Shown in pieces: positions 52,650-64,000 of a stretch of 64,000 bases of DNA. The position numbers and the translations under genes were made by a program. Under the pieces are notes generated by a model, which was not told the DNA's origin, ran no database searches, and worked only from the letters and a program-made list of their open reading frames with translations. Numbering within the stretch: the first letter of the stretch is position 1; each line of letters opens with the position of its first letter. The stretch is from NCBI RefSeq assembly GCF_001949145.1, contig NW_019091401.1, positions 471,866 through 535,865 on the forward strand. The letters are read 5' to 3'. The stretch is from Acanthaster planci. Its lineage: Eukaryota; Echinodermata; Asteroidea; Valvatida; Acanthasteridae.

Positions 52650-55600
52650 GTAAGTTCACAAAGAAAAAAAAAACTAATCAGGGTTCCACGCAGAAAGCTC
52701 CCTTAGCAAGCTCTGCCAGGCACCAGTTTATTGCCGCGTGATAACAGACCTCCGTCGCAACACCACTGCATGAGAAGAGATCCTTTCTACAACTTTGCCC
52801 TTTCAACGTAATCAATTAGCACCTCAGATTGATCAGCGTGTGGCAACACCTGATGGACGTAGATGCACGTTGACATCACGGAGCAATCTGATGGTAGACG
52901 ACATCGGCAGCTATCTGCGAACAGACATCCATGCCTGCTTTAGCTTGTTATTTACAAGCCTGCCTGGGACTTGGCCTTGACACTGGCTGTTTATTCCTTA
53001 TCTTTTCTATACATGTTTCACACTAAAATGAAGTCTGTCACCGTAAGTCAAAATACTCTATTTAAAGGATGAAACACAAAATGTTATATCGCCTACACGT
53101 ATAAATCAACGGTAAAAAAAGGTAAAAACCATTATTGTGCACCGTCTTTCAATATTGTAGAGACCGTCCTTTTTCTGTATGCAACTACATGTATCTAAAT
53201 CTCGCATGTGTCATGTGGAGGCCTACTCCGCGTTCATCGTGGGGAGTTCATAGACAAATTTCCAAAGCCTTCGCTTCTGTGATGGCTTCCACTCCTCACC
53301 TACGGGTTAGAGGAAGCGTGGATCTCCATCTCAACGTATAATCTGGAATAATTAATGACCATTTTCTATACTTCAAACTAATGGCTACTGCTTCCTTTAT
53401 CTTGTTCGCCGGAAATCACGAGGTAACAGAAGACAAGATAAAGGGAATTAAATTGAAGCCCGTGAGTAGACAATTCGATTTGAGACTGGCAAGATTGAGT
53501 ACCGATATTCAATGCACTGAAATTCTTGGCAGTGGGTTTGTACAGTGGCTCTGCATCCCTGCTGTAAAAATGCTGCGGCAACACACAGCCGTGGACTCAG
53601 CAGGAAGGAAAGGGCTTTTACGACAGATCTGTACCACTTGGAGTGGCTCTATTATAATGCGCACGACGCCCCAACACCGCGCTCTCTGGATCTGATATCA
53701 AGCTCTTTTTTTGTATCGATGAAAACTATCACCAAGCTGCACGCTTTCACAAAGGAATGATATAACCGTGAATTTTTCCTTCACTTACAACTATCTAATT
53801 CTGTGCTGTCGGATGACCTATATCAGTCGATATCTACATTAATGTTGAATTTTGTGTCTCTCATTTCCTATATGGGATGATTTTTTTCACAAAGATACAA
53901 GCTGAACAACAGCCTCTAAGCATAAGCATTCAAAGGGTGATTGTGAAATTGTACACTAACCCTCGTCTGTCATTGGACATTACTCACAATTTTGCGGATC
54001 AATGATATAATTTTAAATCAGTTTGAAAGGATTAAACACTTTAACGATAGACTGATTTTATTGCATCACAGTCTGAGCATTCCATCAGTGAATGATTAGA
54101 CAATTATTTTCTGCCAGGACCGAATAGTGCATTTCCATTACGCATACCTGGGCATCTATCCATTCTTGGTTGTATGGCTTCTTGATACATATATGACAAT
54201 ATAAGTTTCACAGTTCTGCTAATATGTTGCCATGTCGTGCCAGAGTGCTTGTTCGTGTTGCTGCCTGGTAAACCCTTTTTTTGGTCACCACTGTTGCCAT
54301 GATCCATCTCTCCTTATGGCGTCTGGTTTTTATCGACGATGAACTCCAAGTCAGATTCCGACACAATATTTATCCGACCGTGCTGACACCGTAATCATAG
54401 CTGTATAGTACAGAGATATTGAAAGTTATAATGATTAGAATATCCCATCAAATATAATCCATCACATACATACAATTATTCACGCAATACCAAAACCAGC
54501 ATTGTTTAAATGGGGGGAAGGGAATTCCTAAAAGTTGGCGAATCGAACATACAAATGTCAAAACAATGTTTTTTTTATTTCACAAAGAAGGTGAAATACA
54601 ATCAGAACTAAATCCACACCATAGTTTTAGTAGTGCAAAAAGTTACCAAATTAAACTTATAATTGAGAATGTAGCAGTTAAACCGTTAATTCTCGTATTT
54701 TCTGATATTGGGATTCCAAATGGCGCTGCTTCGATTAAGACCTTTGATCTCTTGCACCTGGGCACCTAAGCCACTCCTTCCATCTTGACATTCTAAAATA
54801 CGGAACTGAAGGCAACGTCGCAAACTAAGACCTATTTTAACAGTTAATGTTGACAAACTCAAATATATTTTAGTATAACAGAATTGGCCTGATCAAAATA
54901 TCTAATGTGCGAATATTTTAATGTCAATGCACCATTAACGAAATACAACAATCGTCCTCAACACTGAGTCCCCTTATTATTTGCTGATTGGCGTTTCTAT
55001 TTTCATCTAGACTCACCTAAATATAGCATAGTCAGCAAAGCACACCAAAATTAATAAGACCCCACTTTTAAAAAAATTGCTCTCCAGCATAGTTAGTGAT
55101 CATTAAGAAAAAACGTAAACAGGATGTTCTTGGAAATGTAAGCGTTCTCATGGTAGTTGGACCCAACGCGAGCCAAACCGAGATATCAGCGCCTGCCACA
55201 GAATTACTGCGCCTGGCGTAAATTGGCTGGAGTGGATTAATATGGCAGTGAATACAGCAGAACAGTTTCTAGTGGGACAACGCAGTGGATTTGTTACTTT
55301 GAAGTTCCCCAAAGAAATAAATAATTATGACATCTGTTTTTCAATTATTCAACCACAAAAGTCCTCCAGACAATGTACGAGTGCAACATAATCTGAAAAC
55401 TGTTATTGGATAAAAATCATAATAACTTCATGAAAGTATCCGATATTGCGATAAGTATTTATTTACCTTCAAGAATATTGTTAAGGTAATGTCATTTAAT
55501 ACGCTCATTGCGAAAGCGCAGCAAACTCTCGACTACAACAAAAAGCAATCTATTATAAGTGTCTGTACACTCAAAGTTACAACGTAAAAAAGCGAGTTGA

Positions 55601-58600
55601 CATTGATGTGTTTTTCTTACAATATCTGTAGCTTTCTCTCTAAAACCGATAAAAAAAACCTTATGGTGTGTATATCGTGAATTCCCTATGCCCCACGGAC
55701 GATTGGCTTAAGATGCGTAACTTCAGCTAAGTTTTTCTGGTTCTGGTACTCATTCCCTATATAATGAAGGTGTCGTAAATAATGCAGTTTTCTTTCCTTG
55801 AAGGGTTTTAACAGGGTGGAACACCTTGCTAATTGCTTACTCCTTTGAGAGCAATGATAAATGGGACAATGAATCAGAAAAATAAAAGAGACGATGGTCT
55901 TCCATTGACTGAACTTCGAATGCCTTTGCTCCTGTTTATTAATTATCGGTAGTTCCTTGAAGGTTGGTCAACTAATCCAAAACCCACTACAGAAAACAGG
56001 AGAGACTTCTGACAGATGTGGGCGACCAGTGATTCCTGTGTGTGTGGTTTTTTTTTTGGCCTGGCAGTACATGTCCAGACCGTGCGAGTACGTGTATGCA
56101 AATTTAGGAATTAAGAATAAGATATGGCTTGTGCGGATGGTTTTTAGGATTTGGGCGAATTTGTTCATTATAGGAGGGGTGGTATATAGAGCGCAAAATC
56201 CCCCATCCATACAAAACCCACCTTAGAACCTCCCCAACCCCTACCGATACCCTGCCCAAACCTACGAGCTAGACTCTGGCCACCCGCTCATCCTATCCCA
56301 ACATGTACATACACCTGCTAAAAACACCCCTTTTCAGTCGTCTGACTACTGTTTAGATAAGCGTGCAGAAAGCTTCTCTGTGTTCCCTGCCTGTGCGTTC
56401 GTAATTAATGCTACCCACAGCACGCATTATCGGCATTAGTGTTTGAGAAATTTGTTTGGTGCGTGACTGTGAATTATCATCCAAAATGCCATAATTAAGA
56501 TTCGGTACACGAGAAAGCACTATCATTTCAACACTATCAGTCAGGCTTTACAACAGAGGTTTACGGAAAGGAGAAGTCGGTAGTTATGTTGAACCCCCCT
56601 TTTTTGGGGGGGGGATATGGAGCTTTTCCGGATTCGAAGCAGGTAGGTTGCTGAAGTGGGCAATGACATTGCCGTCTGGAATTTAAGTTACATGAAAAAG
56701 CTTTATCTCGTAAGGTGCCGTGATGTTGCCTTAAAGTACTGCAGCACTAATACCTCTCTACACACCTGGGAAAGTTTTGTCCTACAATCATGCTATTTCC
56801 CCAATCATTACCACAATATTGCTTGACATTTCCATAACAGCTGTTTGTATAATAAAGAAGCCATAAAGACTCACAACAACATGCTGTGTATATACAAAAA
56901 GTGATTTAGTGATTTCCCGTAAGAGTATTATGAAGATGAGTGATAAATCTTCTCTGAGCCAATCCGTCAACTCGCACATTCATAGTATATGAACGTGGCC
57001 TTCTTTCTCCAGGGCGGCGCGTGACACGGCACTTAGGCAAGACAAATGCCCCAATTACGCGAATGGAACACTGAGACCTATAGTGGATAGGCCTCCTTGC
57101 CAATTCCATCAACCCGGCTCTCCAAATGCACTCTAGGAACATTTTTGGTGTCGCCTGGTGGCCCTGGGTTGCGTGCGTGTACTGCTGCAAGATCTCCATC
57201 CTGAATGCATCGGCGCAGTCCAAAGATCACAACGACGGAACACTTGGCCTGATGTCGAGAATGCGACCTGCGATTGTTACGGAGTAACCTGCAATTTGTC
57301 GCTTGTCTCGCATGCTGCAATGAAGCCTGATGAGTCTCATATATTTTGGTCATCAGGCAATTTGAATAATCAACGCAAGTAATCCTTCGTGTTTATTTTA
57401 TATCAACTACACTGTGGTATCTTCGGTTAGGGTAAAATCCTATCTGGCGATATAGTACATGCCATTTTTCTGTAGACAAGATTATTCCCCTTCCAAATCA
57501 CCTAGGATCTAAAGCACCAGACCATGCACACGGGCAACCAGAGATCTTTAGGCCTATAGGGATTTTATAAATGCATCCATAGAGGTATTTGACGAGACGT
57601 ACCGGTAACATGACGAGCAAAGACATTTCAGGAAGCTACCATGTCCGTGGAGGCGGGCGTATTTTCGAATTTGGGTATTTCCATTAGTAGTTTCATAATT
57701 ATACGACAGAATGTAGAGAGACTTTAAAGGCGCTCGCATTTCCACGCTTATCTGTGTACATTGACGCTGAAGGTCAAAATCACGTGATTGAAAACCTCTA
57801 TATGCCCAAATATAAATCTAAACGAGAAAGTTTCGTCAGTTACCTCGGGCTTCAATGGTTATAGAACATGTTTTCCTCCACTTTTTTCTGTCGTCATGTA
57901 CATGTTTTATAGGCTTTTGTTCTTTGAGCATCGTCGCATGAGGGCAAATTATTAAAGTGCATATCAATAACCTGAAACACAATGAGTACGAACGTAATGA
58001 GTACGTAAAAAAGAAATTAATACCGTTTCTTGTTTTACATTCTGTAAGAACCCAATCGATGGTTGAAACACCATATTTCTTTAGCGATAATAATAAAATC
58101 CTCACTCACCTGTGTAAATCCACTGCAAAGCTACTTTGCTGTGCCTCGGGATTGCCTTCCGGATTATCGATCCAGTAACCACAGCAACGACAGAAGGAAA
58201 TTCTGCTGACAGTGTCCGGCGGGCATGTTTTCGTCATGCATGTGACGAGACATCAGGGCAGCAATATTGCCAGATTCTGTTCTCTTTGAAGAAAAAATAA
58301 AAAAGAAAATTCTAATGCACTTGTCGCAAAGATTATTTCCTCCCAGACAACAGACTGAGCCCAATTTTTGGCAGAGCGAAACTCAAACTAAAAATGTGTT
58401 TGAAGTCCCTGCATGCTCCGTCGGATCACTGCATATTATGCACTTACTGATGATTTATTTCAATCGCCTCAAAATTCACGTTTGCTACCCTTAAGATAAA
58501 GTTTCCTAAGCCAAAAGGGCAGGGGACAAAGTTTAGCCTTTCAATCACAGATAATAAATGACTATGTAAGAAATACACGCAATTCCATGAAGTCATGCCA

Positions 58601-61600
58601 TCTCCAGTGGGGAGAGAGAGAGTGCGCGTGTTCTGCGCCTTTCGAGGGCTCGGTTGCATAAATTTTGGTGGCATCTTCGAGGTATTGGTGGGGGCGCTTA
58701 CCATGCTACAACATAATTGAGGCAACCAAAAAAATCTTTGAAAGGGATCATTCCATAAACGAAAAAAGAGTTGTTAAAAAAGTCTTCAAACTTTTTTCAG
58801 TGGGCTAATTTCAAGAGACTCCGTATCGATGGATTGTTCCCTCGTCTTTCTTCACGAATTCCCCAAATAATGGATACATGTGAAATATTGAAATTTTTAT
58901 GCAGTCACCTCAAGCCAAATAAGATACATGCAAAAAATGTGCTAGGAAACGGCTGCCCCTACGCTCCCGTGAGTGAGTTCACACATCGTCAAAAAGATAA
59001 TGTAGGGTGAAATGCAGAGTCCTGTCCTCAACGTGGATTAATTGGACCCACTTCCACAAAATAGATTTTCTGATTGCAAGTTTATGCCAAACTAAATGTA
59101 ACGGCGCCAATCCCATAAACAAGCCTTTCAACCGAATGTAGTTTGACAGGGACAACGACTGCAGAAAAAGGCAGTCACGACTCAACGTTGGGTGGTTTAA
59201 ACATTGCCGAGTTTATATTTAGCTCTCTTTCTTTACTTGTTATAAACGCCCTAAAATACATTTTGAAAAATGCCGCTCAAGTGCATTACAGACAGTACAT
59301 AACTACTTGCTCAGATTGGTCCGGAATCTAAATTCGGATTTGCTTGGTCCTTTTCCCGGGTCAAAATAATACTTTTGAGGTCTACAATGCGCCAATATAA
59401 TGCCATTTTTGACGAGATGTTTTGTTTTTGACGAGGATAGGGATACAGTTAATCCCGACCCAGGTTCTGAGTAAATCCGTAACATAAAACAATAGGAAGT
59501 GAACCTTAATTAAAAGGAAATTGTTACCAAAGTATCACAAGCTTGAATATTAACATTTTGAAAAACTGAGACGAGTTTTATTGGAGGAGATGGAAACTAA
59601 GGCGGTTGGATCCCTTCATACTGAAGCGTATTCCTGAAGAGATTTTGAGTGTCTACGACGCGTAGTGTGGATTTTCTAGACTCCATGTATTTTGTTTCCA
59701 ACCTATCATACCACTTTTATTCACCTGTGCAAAAATATTGATCAATCCAGAAAGCCACAACTTGCACCGAACCGAACACTGCAGCAAACACCTAAGACCC
59801 TGCGGATTTGTTTTCCTACCCCTATCGGAAGTTTGAATTACACCGTTTCAGGAAATCTAAGAATGACAAACAGATCATTATTGGAAAAAAATTATATATG
59901 TCCTTGTGTGACACTTGCAATTTCCTGGGTAGTTTTTATTTGCATTTCAACTGTTGATGCGCTTGTAAACGGATAGTAGAACGTATCGTCAGGATCCAGT
60001 CCCTGCGTTGACAGTTTGACAGGCAATTATCCCTTTCCGAACTCTGCACACGCGCAAAACGCATCACGTGCTAGTTGATCATGACCAAGCCGCCTCTGAA
60101 TAACTCTCGACATAAGTACATAGGGTCTAATACCAGACAAAACAATTCACGGATAGGTAAAGTCTTGAAACAAAAAAACACTGCGAAAAACCTTGTTAGA
60201 CACAAAATTTAAATATGGGTCCTCGACTCCCTCAACCCAGTCCACTCCATCACTGCAAAGCATCGAATGTTAAATTTCACTGCAAAATACAGCCCCGCCA
60301 AGACAGAAATATGCATACACGCACCAAGTGCAGTCAAAAGTTAGGAACAACACTGTTATGATATTGCATCAAATAATATCTCTTAACAGGAACTTTCGCA
60401 ATCATGATGATCGCAAGGCATGATGCAATTTTTTCAAGAGAGAAGTTCACTGTAGAAATAGCTGTTCTATTTCTTAGCTCCTTCTTGATGATCGGCTCGT
60501 GTCATCAATTCGAATGGCTGTAGACGTGGCGCGTTCGTGCATAAATCTACTCAAGGTACCGTTTAAAGTTGATAGCTCATGGATTGCGCCCTCGAGTACA
60601 ATTCAAATAAATTCCACTGCTTGACATAGGGAATGATTGGAAAGTTTGGGTTGAGCAAGGGTTGAGCAAACGAGCGTGACAAAAGCTCGTCAACTTTCGA
60701 GTCTTTACTGGAAATAATATGAAGTAAAAGGGACACAAACGTGATTTTATAAATAAATATACAGATTATGGCTTACGACAAAGCATAATTTGCACTGAAG
60801 TTGACTGCAGCAAGTTTGTCTCTTCTTGATTTAAAGGGCAGATGATAAGTATAATACATTCTGGTCAGAATTCAGGGTGCTCCTCTTGGTTTTGTACGTT
60901 GTCCTCCTTTGCCGACAAAGGTACACTTGCTGACGACTCAGTGGGTGTCTTTTGGCGGGAAAACGCAGTGCATATTCAATGCAATTGATTGACTGCTGTG
61001 GGCTCGAGTGTAGTCATCGATTGCATCAAGTCTGCGAATTCGCAGAATTGTGTTACCCAATGTTTTAATTGGGCCCAAGGAGTGTGACGTTGATGCCTAT
61101 TGGCCAATCGAATCAATTAACAAACGGAGGCCCGCGGTTGCCGTCTTTCGCGCAAGGCGTGTACCTCGAAATTTGGCAGCCAGTCATTTGCACTCCCCCG
61201 CTCGTTTGACAAGAAAGTGGTTTGAAATAAACGTACTCCTGGCAATGGCTTACGTTACACGTTGTAAAGTCGATAGACTCTGCCCAAAGAATGGTTTTTA
61301 ATGCTTGATGCGCATAGTTTTTCGTGCAAAACCAAAGACATTTCCAACGAGATCGATGGAAAGTTTGCGTCCGCAGTCTTTGAAGTATACTTCAAATTTT
61401 TTTACAGTGATTCATACTTAGCAGTTTACGTAAGAATTATATTTGTGCCATCGTACTGACTACACAAAGTAACACATTTACCTGCTGTAGAGTGAAAGCC
61501 ATCTAATCTTGATTAGCACATGCGCAGTGGTTTACTCAACAGTTTAGTAATAATTAGGAAGATAATTTCGACAGCAATATAGGTCACGTCGACACGTGAC

Positions 61601-61718
61601 ATCAGACAGAGCGCTGAGAGTAAAATCAGCTAGTTTATCAGAAGTCAAGTCAAAAAAGAGCACATGAGGAAGGCACAAAAGACATCAAGCCTATGTTAGT
61701 ATGTTGAAACATGAACCC
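52650..61718. other. long stretch without a supported gene
   Basis: Mostly AT-rich intergenic or intronic DNA. Open frames at 53381-53760, 54566-54769, 55957-56226, 56906-57353, 58444-58725, 59692-59976 and 61050-61301 show no domain I recognise and no good splice context. A C/G hairpin (CCCCCCTTTTTTGGGGGGGG) is at about 56587. TAGGCCTA at 57548. If the 52551 exon is real, part of this is its intron. Confidence 0.4.
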
Positions 61719-61931
61719 CAATGGGAGACTTTAAGACGTTTGGTGGCAACAAAAATATGGGTCCATTTTACTAGTTCTGAGCATGCACACATTATTCTGA
61801 GGATGCGTGCATAGTTCCGAGTACACGCAATACCTTGCAAAATAAAGAGATCGTAATAGCAAAGCTTATGATTTCTATGTTGAAAAAGGACCGCGATGTC
61901 TGTTACCACTAGCAACTCAAAGTCTCCTATT
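61719..61931. mobile_element. foldback element, GAATGGGAGACTTT family, copy 2
   Basis: CAATGGGAGACTTTAAGACG on the left pairs with AAAGTCTCCTATT on the right (61919-61931). GAGCATGCACACATTATTCT and TTGGTGGCAAC match parts of the 41349-41597 copy. About 213 bp, non-coding. Confidence 0.75.
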
Positions 61932-62932
61932 CAACGAAAAGGGACACAGTCCAACTCTTGAATGCATTTTTGTCAGAATGTAGATTTGCTTCTTCTACTT
62001 GTCAGTCTGTGCTCTTTGAAGTGTCTGGCTTAAAAGGATATAGAAATGTACAAACTGTGGAAAATACTGCTGTAAAATTTGAGAATTAAACTGATTGGTT
62101 TGCAGTCCTTGAATGGGATTTAGGCACATAAAAAGAAACTTGTGGTTTGTATTCAGACGTATTCAGTTCATCGGGAATTGACTGTAAGCGTTCCAGGGTC
62201 CACTCCGTTTACGCAGCAAATACATATACTTGGCCAAATTACACCTTTTCGAATCATTTTGTCGCAGTTGCACGAGGAGAAACAGTAAAGACGAGGGGCA
62301 AACTCCTCAGCTCCAACCGCAATGTCTTCTCGAAAATCAAGATTAACCCCGCTGGTGTTAGGCCGCCGAAGACCTTGGCGTATGCTGCAATTGTAATCGC
62401 TGAGGCGTCAGGGTTTGGCTTGAACAGAGCATGCAATCAAATCGAGTGAAACTGCGATCCGATCATTGAAATACGCAGTGCCCTTCAAGGAACATAGAAT
62501 TGCGATATGCATAATTATTTTCTTCCAAGACGGGAAGTCTTGCAGGTTAAAGAAGACGCACAGTATGATACAGTACGGTAGCTGTGCTCATTAATTCCAC
62601 GCTTCTTTCCAACTGAAACTATTACATTAAAAACCAACCTGTATTGCACGCTTGGTATCATTTGACTTTTAGGAGAAATATAATGTACTTAAATTAATAT
62701 TTTATCAGGTCCAGCTAAAGACTGGTATTTATAATGCATGTTTATTTGTGTTTATTTCTTATGGTTAGCATGTTTGCAACGGAAGAAAGGACATTTCAAC
62801 CTCAAAATTACGACACATTAAAAATGCTTGGAAAAGTTAGATCGGTCGTTTGCTTCTGGTGACACCACTATGAGCTCGCTTAATTCCACGGTTTGTACAT
62901 TTGAAACTCGTGTATGCACTCTAATACCCACC
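61932..62932. other. no gene supported
   Basis: Intergenic or intronic. An open frame at 62147-62449 (plus) and its antisense shadow have no recognisable domain. If the 63102 exon is real, this is the start of its intron. Confidence 0.35.
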
Positions 62933-63102
62933 TGCACGTTAACGTTGTAAATAAGCTCCTCGAAAGCACTTAAAGTATAGCGACATGAGTAGGAGTAGTC
63001 AAAAGACGTGGGGAACAGCCTAGATCTCATCCACCGAAAGATGTTCGTGGCCAAGTCGACTTCAACCCTTGCCCCACGGGTTGTTGTCGGTGCGTCAGCC
63101 AT
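62933..63102 (-). CDS. candidate first coding exon, unknown protein
   Basis: On the minus strand ATG at 63102 (or one codon earlier at 63105) opens MADAPTTTRGARVEVDLATN, IFRWMRSRLFPTSFDYSYSC and RYTLSAFEELIYNVNVQ, ending at a good donor CAG|GTGGGT (62933/62932). Amino-acid use is balanced and protein-like, unlike the many random frames nearby. The following exon was not found within the window. No family recognised. Confidence 0.5.
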
Positions 63103-63105
63103 CAC

Positions 63106-64000
63106 TTGAATATGACGTTGGGTCGTCGCACTGCAACGACTGTTCCGTGTATCTGGATCTTGACGGCTGAACTAATTGAATCGTTTTGGGGGCACTGAAT
63201 GACAATTAGCCTCAGGATCCAGTCTTAATCATAAAGGGCTCACTCTGCAATCAGCGGAAGGAAGAGGAAATTAGATACTAACGGCAAACTGTCGGATTGC
63301 TTGAGGCCCGTGTTACACGTTCTTGGAGAACTGCGTACGCAGGTTCATTTGTAATGATGGTAGAAAGTGGTGAAACCTTGATTACTTTTTTCGCAGGTGA
63401 TATTCAACGACAGAAATGGTTAGACGTCGATATATTCAACCAGCAATTCATTCGTCGTCACTGTTAGTGCCATGCATTGAAATGATATAGCCCGGGAGCC
63501 AGAGTTGATGAAACCAGATTTTGAGAGCCACCCCCGTCAATATCTTCATTTTCACGACTAACAATTCATACAAAAGTCACTGTCAATCATTACCATCAAC
63601 AACTTAAACCTACACTCACGCTGATCATCGTTTCCATGGCAGCAGACATGGATATGACATATGCCGCTGTCGGCCGCTATACCTAACATCTGCCAAAAAT
63701 CATTACCAGTGTGACCTTTTCAATGGCACCATACCAGAACCATTATATCCACATCAAGACAAACCACCACCATCAGGAACGCCACCTCCATCGCTGCTCT
63801 GTTCTCACTACAGGGTACTTCTACTCAATTTAATTTATCCTTGTCTATATAGGTATAATTACCATACATCTTGAATACACTTTTTCTGAGGCATACACAA
63901 ACGATGTATTCACAGACATACCGCTGACGTGCATCAGTATATCTGTAATTTCTCATAAACATTGATATGAAACGGTCGCCGTGCACCGACCAGTCTCTCT
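63106..64000. other. no gene supported; possible promoter of the minus-strand exon
   Basis: Upstream of the 63102 exon. No TATA box is obvious. Nothing else recognised up to the window edge. Confidence 0.35.

Noticed and set aside
56906-57353. Two overlapping minus-strand frames
   Set aside because: Considered as an exon pair, but no splice sites or conserved motifs were found.
1-64000. CRISPR array, bacterial operon or phage content
   Set aside because: No regularly spaced short repeats, no ribosome-binding-site-led gene clusters; introns and animal transposons throughout.

Overview
The window looks like nuclear DNA from an invertebrate animal. It has short coding exons with GT-AG or GC-AG splice sites, long AT-rich intergenic DNA, TATA boxes and AATAAA signals, and many decayed transposons. 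An intronless B-box/NHL gene, clade ISL2EU (PIF-Harbinger-like) and Penelope-like elements, and recurring TACATGTA and TAGGCCTA words fit a marine invertebrate. An echinoderm, possibly a sea star, is my best guess; this is inference, not proof.

Left part (1-23 kb): almost entirely mobile elements. At 1-1940 is a Penelope-like retroelement whose reverse transcriptase half lies inverted against its GIY-YIG endonuclease half. At about 1985-6290 is a decayed Ty3/gypsy-type retrotransposon on the minus strand, in the order gag, protease, RT/RNase H, integrase. A minisatellite of about 77 bp follows (6570-7235), then a broken minus-strand gene of unknown family (7.6-10.4 kb) next to an HMG-box-like exon. 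At 10.7-17.5 kb is an ISL2EU-type DNA transposon with a THAP plus DDE transposase gene on the plus strand and, convergent to it, a SWIM plus YqaJ nuclease plus PHD-like gene on the minus strand. At 19.3-21.2 kb is a broken transposase-like gene of a family I cannot name, interrupted by a small hairpin insertion.

Middle (23-31 kb): an intact single-exon B-box/NHL (TRIM-like, no RING) gene at 24.7-26.5 kb on the minus strand, surrounded by small foldback elements (MITEs).

Right part (32-47 kb): the main host-gene content is three tandem plus-strand genes with identical three-exon structure, each encoding a membrane protein of about 312 residues with about 8 predicted membrane segments. A segment resembles TspO/MBR (tryptophan-rich) proteins. 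Copies 2 and 3 lie in a larger duplication that includes a conserved upstream box (a DR1-like site) and 3' flank. Both use a GC-AG second intron where copy 1 uses GT-AG.

The remaining 47-64 kb is sparse: a candidate secreted-peptide exon behind a TATA box (49.7 kb), two isolated first-exon candidates (52.55 kb plus strand, 63.1 kb minus strand), and scattered MITEs.
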